Of a stretch of 64,000 nt of DNA, positions 47,905-60,695 are shown piece after piece. The stretch is from Loxodes magnus (taxonomy: Eukaryota; Ciliophora; Karyorelictea; Loxodida; Loxodidae): contig CAMPDV010000250.1 in assembly GCA_946699065.1 (NCBI GenBank), forward strand, positions 62,001 to 126,000. The letters are read 5' to 3'. Numbering within the stretch: the first letter of the stretch is position 1; the number at the start of each line of letters is the position of its first letter. A program made the translations under genes and the position numbers. The notes beneath the pieces are model-generated. The model was given only the letters and a program-made list of their open reading frames with translations. It was not told where the DNA came from and did not search any database.

Positions 47905-49090
47905 TTTATTTATAATATAATTAAAAACAAGGATAAAAATGGTAAAATTAAATAAACTATGAATATCCTTAGCAAATCTTTGCCTAACCTATAGAGTAAC
48001 AATATTTGAAGTATCTATAAAAATCTAGTAATAACAAGTTTATTAAGTCTAATAGTTTTAGATACATTTCTATAAATAATAATTATAATATTAAAAAGCT
48101 TAATAAATGGAAATATTTGTAGGAAATAGCTTAACAGTAAATAAAGAGAGAACAGTTTCATATTTTAAGTGAAAATAAAGATTTTAAAATAAGCAAAAAA
48201 GTAAAATTAAGTATAAATAGGTAAATTTTAATATTTATCTTATAGATATTCTTAATAAGGTGCTAAATACCTATATTTAATTACTTTTATTTTAAATGTT
48301 TTTTATAATTCCTTAAATTTTATTTCTAGCTAAATTTTAAATTTAATGAAATATAAATGATAATACAAAAGCAATTATTGCATAAATTATTGAAATCCTT
48401 ATATTTTAAAAATAATCTTAGACATAAAAATATGATCATATAATGATATAGTAATTATATAATTCATTACTAGATTATATAGTAAGAAACTTATGACCAA
48501 TCTTTTAAATATAATTATATAAGAAAAGTTTCCAATATTACTAACCCTCAATTAAAGTGATTTGATAAGATTATTGATAAAGTTGGTCTATATTATTTTT
48601 TTATAAAAAGATATATTTTCATTTAAACTTAATATTTAGAGAATAATTATAACATCCTTTTATATTATTTATTAAACCTAAACTTGTCATTTATTATTTC
48701 CAAACTATTCGTTTCTCATCAATTCTCTACTAAATTTCTTTATTATATACTCTATTTGCTTTCCTTTTTATAATTTTAAAGTTTAATACAATAATTTAAA
48801 GATTATCAACTAAATAATTATATAAAATAATGCTTTAATATCATAAGCTAAATAGTTTATTTATTATTATGCTTTACAATTCATATTTCAATATTTATTT
48901 ATTTATATATAACAACTGAAGCATTATTTATTATCTCTTTATTCTACTTATTTTATGAGCAAAGTTATGTAAAGATTATATTTTATAATGCAATATTAAA
49001 AGTATTTTAATAAGCTGCTTTAAGTAATTTTATTTTCTTAACATAAATTATTTATTAAAATATAAAATATTTATTGTTATTTACTTTCTT
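47905..49090. other. AT-rich spacer between units 2 and 3, shortened
   Basis: About 500 bp of the unit 1 spacer is missing at 48553. No gene seen. Confidence 0.45.
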
Positions 49091-50926
49091 TCAAGTTTGA
49101 TTGCTACCTTTCTCGACATTATGGATTACTGTCATCCTTACGAACTTTTATTTAAGTTTTCTAGCCCATTATTCGCTTATTGACGTTCCACTAATATTTA
49201 AATATTTAAGATTTCTATAAAAAGGATATTCTTATCCCTCTTAATCACAAAGTGGAAAACCTTCTTATGTAACATCCTTTTATTAATAAAGATTTAATAT
49301 TTTTAAATGTTTACAGTTAGTTACTATTTATACTATATCTTTATTATTTAGTTACGTTTCATAAAAGTATAATTATTTTAATTTGTTTATTTTAACTATT
49401 TCATTTATTCAATTCTCATCTAACATTTAGACATATGACAATTTTAAACTTTCTAACTCCTTACAGTTTTAACTCAAAGACTATAAAGTCTTATTTTTCA
49501 TTTTTTTAATTTAATTAAGATATAATTTAGTTAGTTTTCTACAATTCTCAAAAATATAACATAGAGTTTCATTAGAAAGTTTTCTAATACAAATAAAGGA
49601 TATTTATTTATAATTCTATCCATAATCTCCTATTTTCTTCAAAGATGTATTAGTAAGTTCATATAATGAATCTAATATAATTGATTTTAAATTAGGACAG
49701 TTTTACACTAAAGATATCAGTTGATTATCATTAAAACTATAGCAATTATAAATCTCAATATGCTATAAATTATTATGCTACTTAGCAAATAATTCTTATA
49801 TTGTTTCTGCTTATAAGTCTAACTAAATTGTTAAATAACTAAAGTTAAAGTTTTTTAACTTCAATATGAATTAGTCGTAAGGATTTTATACTTTATAAGA
49901 GTCAATTTTCCTTAAATTAGGACATAAGTCAATATACTTATTCATATTCTCATTAGAGTTAATGTTTATTTCTTCTAACAAGTTTCCTTTTTATTACAAA
50001 TATTATAATAACATTTCCTGATTAATTCCTTCACTAAATATAATTAGTTCCTTTAAATTCAATCCTTAACAATAGTGTAGTAAAAACTTTCCTGTTATCG
50101 ATTCCTAATTTATGTCTTAGATTTCTAAGGATTATAAATGAGTCAAGCTTTACAAAAAATTTAAATTTTCTTCATAAAGATTAAAAACACTTAAAACAAT
50201 TTTTTTTAGATTTGAGCATTTTGAAATATATTCTTGAAAGGTTTTATCTAAATTATTTAGTTCAAGTAAATGAATTTCTTATACTAATTTAAATCCTTTT
50301 TGAAATAAATTTAATTTTAGTTCTAAGCATTTTTTTATTTATTTAAAGATTTCTTCTGCTTAATTTTCTTCTTATCATTTCTAAATATCAATATACAGAA
50401 TTTTAGTATCAGATTATAAAATTTGTTTGAGAGTTCAGTTTTTTTTATTTTAAACGTAGTCTTTATTACTTGAATATTGTTTTATTTCTAACTTTTCAAA
50501 TTAATACTTAAATTTTTTTAGAAATTTATTAACTAATTGTAATCTACAAATGTCTATATTTTTAAGGAACTAACAAATATTTTGAAGAATATAAGAATTA
50601 GAAAATAAAGTTTATTTACTACTTTTAAACAGCTTAATGCTTTATTATTTTTAAGAAAACTCTTCTTCTTAGTTTAAGTGCTCATTAATTCTCTTCACTG
50701 GAAGCGTTATTTCTTAATCTTTTTAATCTTATGTAGATATTTCTTAATTTATTTAGCTAGTTTTTTATTTTTAGTCTTAAGTTAAATCCTTTTAAATTTG
50801 GACTGTTACTTAAGTTTCTTGGTGTCTATTAGATTATTTTTATTATTGATCAGAAGAGGACTATTAGTTTGGATTATCTAGTGTATAGTTTTAGTTACTA
50901 GTTGATTAATCAGTCTCACTTTACAT
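49091..50926 (-). CDS. F-box/leucine-rich-repeat protein, copy A3
   Basis: It reads as 611 residues in frame. The head carries a 3-bp shortening where most copies have TCTTGGWGGTGTC (near 50820). F-box, LRRs, the two conserved internal TGA/Trp codons and the terminal TGA are all present. Island 2 and its hairpin motif lie just upstream on the same strand, as for A1 and A2. Confidence 0.78.
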
Positions 50927-51079
50927 TTTATTAAAACTTTTTATTTTATTAGACTATTTATACTTAATTTATGAATAACGGCTATCTTTTTAAATTTATA
51001 CAATCATAATCATATTTTAAATAGATTTAAATTAGTATAATAAACTGTTTAAATTATATAAATTAATAAATAAGATTAT

Positions 51080-51112
51080 AGAGCACGTAGCACCTCAATA
51101 GCATGCAGTTCT
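51080..51112 (-). repeat. shared 3' hairpin motif at the end of island 2 (unit 3)
   Basis: The plus strand starts AGAGCACGTAGCACCTC and ends GCATGCAGTTCT; the core GTAGCACCTC is identical to the island 7 motif at 63762. Confidence 0.6.
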
Positions 51113-51328
51113 TTAATAAAGATTTTTAATGTTTAAATATCTCTTTGCTGAAGTCTTCCAAAGCGCAAACATTCCTTTATGAATCTTGTCTTCTATAGGG
51201 CCTTGATTTGAATTCTCCCTAAGAGACGTTAATACATCTGGCATCTTTCATCTTAAATTTTACTTGATGCTTCTTCAGTTTTATCTTCTCTTGGCTTCTA
51301 TGAGATTCTTATTCAGTTCTTCGCTCAT
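51113..51328 (-). CDS. island 2: putative small basic protein (unit 3)
   Basis: It starts at ATG 51328 and reads MSEELNKNLIEAKRRQNW, then KMPDVLTSLRE. After that it diverges from the other two units. The shared 40-45 residue start is the best argument that this is a gene. Confidence 0.35.
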
Positions 51329-51399
51329 GGTATTTTTTGTTACAGCAATTAAAGTAAATTTCAGTTGAAGGATTGCTCATCTCTATTTAAATTTAATAT

Positions 51400-52094
51400 A
51401 AATAATAATAATAGTTTATTATAATGATTCAGCTTTAATTCCTTATCAACATTTAGCTCTTTATATAATAAGAAAGTAAAACTTCTTATCTTCAATTTCT
51501 TTTTTTTGAGTCTCTATTTAGATTTTCTACTTCTTTAAATAATTAATTAATTTATTTAAACATTTCTAATTATACTTTAATTATTATTTTTTGATGTCTA
51601 CAACTATTCAAATCAGGTTGCTCTAAAATGTATTTTCAAATTTTCATATTGCACTATTTTAATTTCTTGTTCCAAATAGATATAACTATCTCAAGTTTTT
51701 GCTCTATCAGTGGATTTCGACTGAAGTTAGGAATTAGAAGCTTAAGAAATGGTTCTTTCATGCTATTGGTTATATTTAAATACCTCTACCTAAATTGATT
51801 TGAGCGTTTTGATATTTGGCCTGAGAGAAGAAAAGTTTGAATATAATATAATAGTGAAAATAAAAATGATAGTTTGAGATAATATAGATTGAAAATAAAA
51901 GATATAATTGTAATAATTGTAATAAAAGGAAGAATCCTTATAATAGGAAAGAATATTTAAAACTATCTTAAATAGATTAAACTTAATAGGAAAATATCTT
52001 TTTTAAATGTTTATTTAAATTGAAAATAAAGTGTAGAAATATTTAAGTTTTAGTATTTAATAATATTTATCTCTTACTCTATAGAAGCCTAATA
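51400..52094. other. AT-rich spacer (unit 3)
   Basis: Equivalent of 2640-3321; no gene supported. Confidence 0.5.
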
Positions 52095-52976
52095 AGTTAC
52101 TTTATTATAAAAAATGAAGAGACTTTCTATTTTAAAATTGATAAAAATAGCTTTGAATCACTAAAAAATGAATAATTAAAATTAGTAAAGAACAAAATAT
52201 AAGTTGACTAATTATAAAATAATATAAGCTAAATATCAATAGAAGTAATACTTTAAAAATAAGTACTTTATTATAATTATTTTTAAAAATCTTTATTTTT
52301 CTACAATAACTATTAATAAAATATTAAATAATTAAACAATAATTCCTAACTTAATTATTATAAAAACTTTACTAACATTTTTAATAAAATCACTTAAATT
52401 TAAAAAGTAATTATAATTTACTTAAAGTACATTTAATTTACTTACCATAACTTAAGTAATTAACATATATCAATCTAAGCTAATTTTAATATTTACATTA
52501 ATGCTAGATGATTCTTATAAAACATTCAGGAATACTATTTTTATAATATTATATTGAGAGTAGATAAAGTTATTTACATTTAATCTAAGTGATGCAACTA
52601 TTTAAATTACTTTTTTACTAAATCCTTTTAAGTAATTTTTAGTAGTATAATTTTAATATCTTTGTTTATTTTACATTATATTTATAAATAAAACTTAAGT
52701 AATTATTCAACATTTATTTCTTACAGTTAAAATCATAAACACAAAAGAACCTTCATTTCTTAAAATGTCATCTTTTCTTATTGTATCTTAAAAGCTGGCT
52801 ATTTAATACTACTTTTAATAAAACTATGCTTTAATAATGAGTCAAAATATTAAAAGTTTATGTTTGGAAATAGCTAAAATGGTTATATAAAATATTGATG
52901 TCTGCTAATACCAAAAATAATTAAATTTAAATATCAATTTTGGATTACTTTTTATAATTTTATATAATAGAATTAA
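52095..52976. repeat. presence/absence segment flanked by ATA (unit 3)
   Basis: It is 882 bp, homologous to 3322-4191 with the same borders, and about 12 bp longer through small gains near its right end. Confidence 0.6.
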
Positions 52977-54974
52977 AAAATATTTTTATGCTTAGAAAGA
53001 AAATATAGAACTTTATCTGAACTTTCTTAAAAAATATTTTTAAAATTTTTATAAAATAAATAGTCTTTTTATACCCAAATTATAATTTTCTTTTAATTTA
53101 ATATTATATTAAAAATGAATTGATGAATGTTATGTAATGTGATTCAGCAAATACTCTATATTATAGTAAATGTTTTGTTATTTATTTACAAAGAGTCTTT
53201 ATTCATGATAAGAACTTAATTGCTTTTCAATTTTAGTTATTTATTTTTTGCATAGTTAACTTTTTAAATTTTTTTTATATGCATAGTAATTATAATTGTA
53301 TTTAAATTTTTTACTATTATAATAAAATATCAGATAATATGAAAATAAATAGAGTTAAATAACTAAGTTAGTAGTTAAAAATATGATTATTTATTTTTAT
53401 TAAGTTATTTTAGCTTAGAAAATAATAATTAATTTATAATTAATTTCTTGTTTTAATTTTTATTCTAATTTTCTTTTCTTCTAAAACTTATTAACTTATA
53501 ACTGTATTTTATAATTTAAATTTAAATTATTTTTAATTAAATTCTATTTATTCTAATGAAGATTTAAGTATAGCATTAAATATGATTTTATATAATTAAT
53601 CTAATAAAATGTATATTGTAAACATAAATTTTAAAATTATTTTAGTTTTAAATATCTATTAAATAAGTTTAATCTTAATTAGCTTCAAAATTCTTTCAAA
53701 AGAAAAAGTAAATAAATGATTATAATAAATTTATAAATTATAAACGATTCATAGCTAAATAAAATATTTAAAAAATGAATTAAAGAAAAAGTAAATATAT
53801 ATAAAAGATATTTTAGTAATTCAAAAGAAACAAGAAAATATTATGTTATATAATCAGACTAATTTAAGTTATAAAAGATTAATTAAAAAATCTTATAAAT
53901 TTCTAATTTTATTTATTGATTGCTTTATTAAACTAAGTATAAATAAAGAGAAATTTCTTAAACATTAACTATCTTATTAATTAATCACTAAAAACTTAAA
54001 AAAATTAAATATTTATTAATAATTGTTATTCATTTAATGTAATTAAAGCAAGCTTAGCAGTTATCTGTTTTTTAATAAATATATTTTTATTTAGATTTTC
54101 AAATAATATATCAATTTTTTTAATCTCTTTTAATAATAAAATTTAAGTTATTTTATGAAATATTTTTAATTTCATTAGGGTTTAATGATATTTAGAATTA
54201 TTTAAGATATTTTGAATAATTAGAATGAAATAAATTTAAATTTTTTATGCAGTTTATGTTTATTTTATGGAGGATTGTACTTTTTAATATTTTTAGATAG
54301 TTTTAAATATTTTGTAAATATAATTTTCTCTCTTTATGTTTAATGTGTTTATTTATTGGTTATATTTGTATATTTGTAATTTTGCATAAGAGTTTTTACT
54401 GTTGCAAGGTAATTTTGTTCATAATAAATCTGTATTTTGTAAAAGTTAAAATATAATATTGTAAAATAGTATAATAATTCTTTACTTGAGCTTTTAACTT
54501 TTATCAAATTATTTTATTATTATTTGATAATTTCTCTTTTAAATTAATTTGAATTACATGTTTTACTTTTATAGGTATGCTTCATACCTTCATTAAATAT
54601 TTTAGGTTAGTTTAATTTTTAAAATGTTAATTTAATAGTTTGTATTAAAGCTAGCTGCTCTTAGTATAATAGATTAGTTTAGTTTAAAAATGTTGATATA
54701 TTTGTCTATTTAAGCAATCTTGAAATGTGATAAATATAAGTTATAGCAGATTGCAATTAATATCTACTCTTAGTTAAAATTAAAATATATATAAAATGTA
54801 AATTTTATTAAATATAAAGATTAAAATAACTTATCATAGTAATTATGCTTCAAAATGTTAATAATTAATTAGTTTTATCACACTTAAAGGTAGGAATTAG
54901 TTATTAAATTATTAATTTAGCTAAGTATTTTATTTAACTCAGATTATACAATTTTTATTATTAATTTTTTATTA
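52977..54974. other. diverged AT-rich spacer (unit 3)
   Basis: It matches 4192-4560 and then 4950-6560, skipping island 1 (junction near 53325). Similarity is far lower than between units 1 and 2, with many indels, and no frame is kept. Confidence 0.5.
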
Positions 54975-55355
54975 GTTTTCTATAGATAAAAATAAATGAA
55001 AATAAGATAAATTTATTTAAAAACTATCTATATTTTTAAATATTAAAAGCCATAAAAATAATATATTTTATATACATATTTTACTATAGAAAGGCTATCT
55101 CAAATTATACTTAAGACTTAATTATTTTATATCTCTATAATAGATAGTAAATATTATTTTTATATAGATGAAATTTTATTTAACAATTTGTATCTATAAA
55201 ATATATTATTTACTATCTATTTTAGAGAGATACTAAAATAACTCTACTGTAAAAAGATTTATTTTAAGATATTAAATTTAATTTATTTCTACTTCCTCAA
55301 TGTAAAAAATAAAAATAAACATGAACAAATTATAAATTTAGTTTCTTAAGAGATT
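54975..55355. repeat. insertion of about 380 bp with a foldback core
   Basis: It is absent from the equivalent point in units 1 and 2 (near 6590). The inner part 55079-55258 is an imperfect inverted repeat: a left arm with ATAGATAGTAAATA recurs inverted as TATTTACTATCTAT. It looks like a small MITE-type element; target duplication not resolved. Confidence 0.5.
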
Positions 55356-57817
55356 GATAATATTTTGATTACTTTTAAAAAATCTATATTATAGTTTATT
55401 ATTAAGGTAAACATTTAAAATAATTCTATCATTTTAAATCAGATTTTATTAAACTTTATATAATTCCAATCTACTTTTTTCTTAATTTAAATTAAAATAA
55501 AATTAGAGATAAAATTCTAATTTTTTAAATTTATAACGATAAATATTTGTCTATAATTAAATATCTAAATAAAAGAATAATAAATTTAGATATTTATAAT
55601 TTTAAATTTATGTTTAATCTACAATTTTCTTTACTTTAATTAGATATACAACATAAAGTATAAATCAAATCAAACTTTAAATTATTACAAAATAAATACA
55701 CTTATATTGTAATCTTTTTATTCAAATACTTAACTTATAATTCAACATATTATAACTATCAATATATTTAATATAACTATGCAATATATCAACATTATAG
55801 TCAATTAACAAATCCACAAATACCATCAACATTTATCTCAACAAACAGATCAATTCTTAACCATCAACCCACAAAACTCACCTCAAATTAAGCCTATCAC
55901 TAAAATCAAATATTTCAATAAACAAGAGGATTAGGCAGTTAAAATCATTTTTCTACTTAATTAAAGAAAGAGTTAAAGATTGAATGATAATAGAAGATAT
56001 TCAATTTATAAGTAAAAAATAAAACAATTCTTGCTATTATTGTAATTCATTGAATTATTTATTCAAAAGAGATTAAAACTATTTTGTTAAATTAATATCT
56101 AAACTGAAAAATAAAAAACTTAAAAGATATTCATTTTAAAAAACCATTCATTAATAAAAGCTTTACTTCAATAACTAAGCAGAAATAAACACCTCAAAAG
56201 TAAATCATCAAGAGAACTGGAAAATATTTTTTAATAGATAACTAAAATATTTAATCTTTTATTTAACTTTCAGTCAACAAAGTTAATGAAAAAGAGAATA
56301 AAATAAATCAATAACACTAAATATCTTTATTCATATAAACTAAAAATAAAAAAGATAAAATATTTTATTTATTCTAATTTTCATTAATATTCTAATAAAA
56401 TTAAGTCTTATTAAATATATTAAAATATATAATAAAGGATTAATATATTCAATTTAACATATTATATTAATCAAACCTAACATTTCATTTAAATTCTTAG
56501 CGAATTTAATAAAATCTACTATCTTTTTAATATTAAACCATTAAGAATAAACTTTATTTGAGATATTCAATTTTATAATATCTTAAAATTAATTCATTTT
56601 TAAATAATCAACACTAAGATATAACATTTAGAATCAATCTATTTAACCAATAGTATTATGATCCTTTAATATTAGTATAACCATATAGAGATTAATACAT
56701 TATAAAAATCTTAATTAATTACTTTTTTATAAAATCTTAAGGTTATTATGCTACTATAAAGGGTATAAGTTACTTCTATCATATAGAAAGTTATTTAATT
56801 TATTAATTAACTAAATAAGTTTAACATTTTATAAATAAGTAAGTTATACAAATATATATTAGTTACTATTATACAATCTTTATAAAATAATAATTTATTT
56901 TTCATTATTAACAAAAATATTTTTATTTTCTATACTTAAAGAGAAGCTTTGGGCTTAATTTTATATAATAAAGTAAGAGTAGATTTTTTAAGGGATGGTT
57001 ATAATTATAGTTTTGGTTTAAATAATTAAATAGAAATGAATAAGATAGTAATGGTTAAAGTGATTTGATAAGATTATTGATAAGGTTGGTCTATATTATT
57101 TTTAATAGTTCTTAAAATTTAATTATTATTATAGTATTTAATAAATCTATTAGAATACAAATTATATAATAGCTAATTTAAACTAATTATATGTTACCGA
57201 TCATAGTATCAATGAAGTTCTTTATTTTTTGTAAAAAGTGAAACTTTAATTTATTTAAGATATTAATTTCTTAATTAAGAATATCTTATATGATAACTAC
57301 ATAATAATTTTAGACCAAATTAAAATAACTTAGTTTCATATTATAATAAGAGATATTTTCATTTAAATTTATTAGATATTTAAACTTAATTATAACATCC
57401 TTTTAAATTATTTAATACACCTAAACTTGTCATTTATTGTTTCCAAACTATCCTTTTCCTATCAATTCTCTATTAAACTTCTTTATTATATATTCTATCT
57501 GCTTTCTTTTTATCTTTTTCTAGCTTAAGTACAATAATTAAAAGATTATCAATTAAATAGTTATATAAAATAATGCTTTAATATCAAAAGCTAAATAGAT
57601 TATTTATTATTATGCTTTACAATTCATATTTCAATAGTTATTTATTTATATAAACAATTGAAACATTACTTATTATTTCTTTATTCTACTTATTTTATGA
57701 ACAAGTTATGTAAAATTTATATTTTATTATATATAAAAAGAAGCTATTTTAAGTAATTTATTTTATTAACATAAATTATTTATTAAAATATAAAATTGAA
57801 TATTTGTTTATTTTCTT
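55356..57817. other. AT-rich spacer leading into the last F-box gene
   Basis: 55380-56390 resembles 6590-7230, the leader region of the first fossil, but the fossil's body is missing. 56400-56930 is not found elsewhere. 56940-57640 matches 24120-24830. No gene is supported. Confidence 0.45.
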
Positions 57818-59656
57818 TCAAGTTTGAATGCTACCTTTCTCAACATTATGGATTATTGTCATACTTACGAACTTCTATTTAAGTTAATTAGCCCATTATT
57901 CTCTTATTTACGTTCCTTTAATATTTAAATATTTAAGATTTCTATAAAAAAGGTATTCTTATCCCTCTTAATCACAAATTGGAAAGCTTTCTTATGTAAC
58001 ATCCTTTTATTAATAAAGATTTAATATTTTTAAATGTTTACAGTTGGTTACTATTTATACTATATCTTTATTATTTAGTTACGTTTCATAAAAGTATAAT
58101 TACTTTAATTTGTTTATTTTAACTATTTCATCTATTCAATTCTCATCTAACATTTAGCAATATTCCAAGTCTAAGCTTTCTAACTCCTTACAGTTTTAAC
58201 TCATAGATTGTAAAGTCTTATTATTTAAATCTTGCATATCACTAAGAGATAATTTAGTTAGTTTTCTACAATTCTCAAAAATATAACATAGAGTTTCATT
58301 AGAAAGTTATCTAACATATTTAAGAGATAATTATTCATAGTTCTATCCATAATCTCCTATTTTCTTCAAAGATGTATTAGTAAGTTTATATAATGAATCT
58401 AATATAATAGATTTTAAATTAGGACAGTTTTACATTAAAGATATAAGGTGATTATCATTAAAATTATAGCAATAATAAATCTCTATATGTTATAATTTAT
58501 TATGCTACTTAGAAAATAATTCTTATATTGTTTACATTTATAAGTTTCGATAAATTGCTAAATAGCTAAGGTTAAAGTTTTTTAACTTCAATATGAATTA
58601 GTCGTAAGGGCTTTCTAATTGATAAGAGTCAATTTTGCTTAAATTAGGACATAAATCAATATAACTATCCATATTTTCATTTTAGTTTATATTTACTTCC
58701 TCTAATGAATTTCCTTTTTTCTACAAATATTGCAATAAAATATCTTGATTAAATCCTTTACTAAATAAATTTAGTACCTTTAAATTTAAATCTAAACAGT
58801 AGTCTAGTAAAAACTTTCCTGTTATCTATTTTTTATTTATGTCTTAGACTTCTAAGGAATATAAATGAGTCAAGCTTTACAAAAAACTTAAATTTTCTTC
58901 TTAAAAATTGTAAACACTTAAAACTAGTTTTCTTATATTTGAGCATTTTGTAATATATTCTTGAAAAGTTTGATCTAAATTATTTAGTCCAAGTAAATTA
59001 ATTTCTTATATTAGTTTATATCCTTTTTGATATAAATTTAATTTTAGTTCTAAGCATTTTTTTATTTATTGAAAGATTTCTTTTGCTTAATTTTCTTCTT
59101 ATCAATCCTAAGTATTAATATGCAAGATTTTAGTATCAGATTATAAAATTTGTTTGAGAGTTCAATTTATTTTATTTTAAACATAGCCTTTATTACTTGA
59201 ATATTGTTTTATTTCTAATTTTTTATATTAATACTTAAACTTATTTAGAAATTTATTAACCTATTGTAATCTACAAATGTCTATATTTTTAAGAAACTAA
59301 CTAATATTTTGTAGAATATAAGAATTAGAAAATAAAGTTTATTTACTACTTTTTAACTGCTTAATGCTTTATTATTTTTAAGAAAACTCTTCTTCTTAGT
59401 TTAAGTGTTCATTAATTCTCTTCGTTGGAAGCGTTATTTCTTAATCTTAATACTCTTTTATTGATATTTTTTAATTTATCAAATTATTTTTTTAATTTTA
59501 ATCTTATGCTAAAATGTTTTGGATTTAGGCTTCTACTTAAGTTTCTTGGAGGTGTCTATTAGATTCTTCTTATTATGTATCAGAAGAGGATTAACAATTT
59601 GAACTATTTGGAGTATAATTTTAGCTACTAGTTGATTAATCAGTCCCACTTTACAT
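57818..59656 (-). CDS. F-box/leucine-rich-repeat protein, copy C3 (hybrid flanks)
   Basis: It reads as 612 residues, in frame throughout; this copy was checked codon by codon. Head 1-105 (MQSGTDQSTSS...), F-box 107-145 (LFSNSYILQNI), Trp165 and Trp185 (TGA), then LRRs from about 200. Clear repeat motifs include LQHIEIYYCYNFNDNHLIS, CRKLTKLSLSDMQDLNN and CKELESLDLEYC. Trp507 is TGA (58136-58138). The end is TGA after KGSIQT. Its left spacer is of the type found beside A copies and its right spacer of the type beside C copies, so the locus arose by recombination. A zinc-knuckle element lies directly upstream in place of part of the usual promoter-side sequence, on the same strand. Function as an SCF receptor is inferred. 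Confidence 0.82.
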
Positions 59657-59734
59657 TTTATTATAATTTTTTATTTTATCAGACTATTTATACTTACTTT
59701 ATGAATAACGGCTATATTTATAAATAAAACTTAA

Positions 59735-60695
59735 TTAATTAATTAATTTTAACTATAAAGGTTAGGGTCATCTTTAATTAAAGGAAATGTTTCCTCTAAT
59801 TAAAGACAATAAAAGTTTTTATATTCAATACTCAACTGTACATATCTTCATCTGAATCAATTTAAAACTGAGTAATTCTTCTTTCTCTTCAATAAGCTCA
59901 TAGAATTATTCTTCCATCTTCTTGTAATTTTTCTCCAGCTTCTCTAAACAAATTCTAAGGTTATTGTTGTCCTTTTAAAGCTATTTATTCTGTTACTATT
60001 AATTACCAATATCCTGTTTGATTAGTGTCACACTTGAATCATCTAATATCAGCTTCTTTCTGTAAATACCTCCAAAGTAGTTACAATATAGCCTCCTCGA
60101 TGTTTCAAATTCTTTACAGTGCTGCTCAAGCACTTTTCTTCACTTCGGACATTACCTCCAAAAATGTCCAGCCTTTTGACAACAATAGCAACGTTTTATC
60201 AAGGGCTTTAATTAAAATTTTTATTCTGTTTACATTTTTTCAATTTCCATCTTTTCTGATTGAAGTTAGTTTTTTTTGATTGTTAATCGAATTTCTTCTT
60301 TAATTTACTATTGATTTGCTTCTAGGTTTTTTTCTAATAGTTCAAATTGGGAAGTTAAGGCTTCAATTTAAAATTAAACCTTACTTACCAAGTCTTGATC
60401 TTCCTTTTTTCTTTCTTAAAAAAGAAGCCGAAGATTCAAGTTTTCCGCCTTCAGGATCTATATTTCTGTATTCATTTTCTCAATTAATAAATAAAGCTAA
60501 ATAATGTCTTGTTCGTGGGGTTTCTCAAGCTTTTTCAGTTTGCTAGGAAATTCCGTATTTCCCAATCCTTAACAGGAGTAGATTTATCTTTTTTGAATTC
60601 TTGGTTCTTGTTAGTTAACTGAGACTTAAGATTGATCTTTAAGGTTAGAATTTAAGGTTTAGATTCCCGGGTTTTTTCCATTTTTTTTAATTATA
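59735..60695 (-). mobile_element. fossil coiled-coil/CCHC zinc-knuckle (Gag- or ORF1-like) element
   Basis: Its main reading region is 59825-60681 on the minus strand, from an ATG at 60681 (MEKTRESK...). In order: a Lys/Asn-rich head, a long heptad-rich coiled coil (about 60150-60480), a classical zinc knuckle CYCCQKAGHFWRQC (C-x2-C-x4-H-x4-C), and a basic C-terminal part with another coiled coil, ending at a TGA. It binds nucleic acid by analogy with Gag and LINE ORF1 proteins. It is single-copy here and replaces about 50 bp of the normal F-box upstream spacer. No reverse transcriptase or long terminal repeats are seen, so it is partial. About one break; otherwise well preserved, suggesting it is younger than the other fossils. 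Confidence 0.6.

Larger units (their letters stand above)
24835..48894. repeat. higher-order repeat, unit 2 (about 24.1 kb)
   Basis: It has the same module order as unit 1. It lacks an 870-bp segment (junction at 28015/28016) and about 500 bp of the last spacer near 48553. It gains about 755 bp at 38176-38928 and carries one 285-bp segment in opposite orientation (40385-40669). Identity to unit 1 is uneven. The block 29170-32020 differs at only about half a dozen places in 2.85 kb from 5340-8190, while the A-type F-box genes differ far more. Confidence 0.85.

Noticed and set aside
325-59656. Tetrahymena-type code with TGA only as stop
   Set aside because: It would make all eight F-box copies truncated at the same two codons, yet frames are kept beyond them in seven copies.
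60025-60504. Plus-strand open stretches with Ser/Phe-rich peptides
   Set aside because: Antisense to the region with the zinc knuckle and coiled coil.
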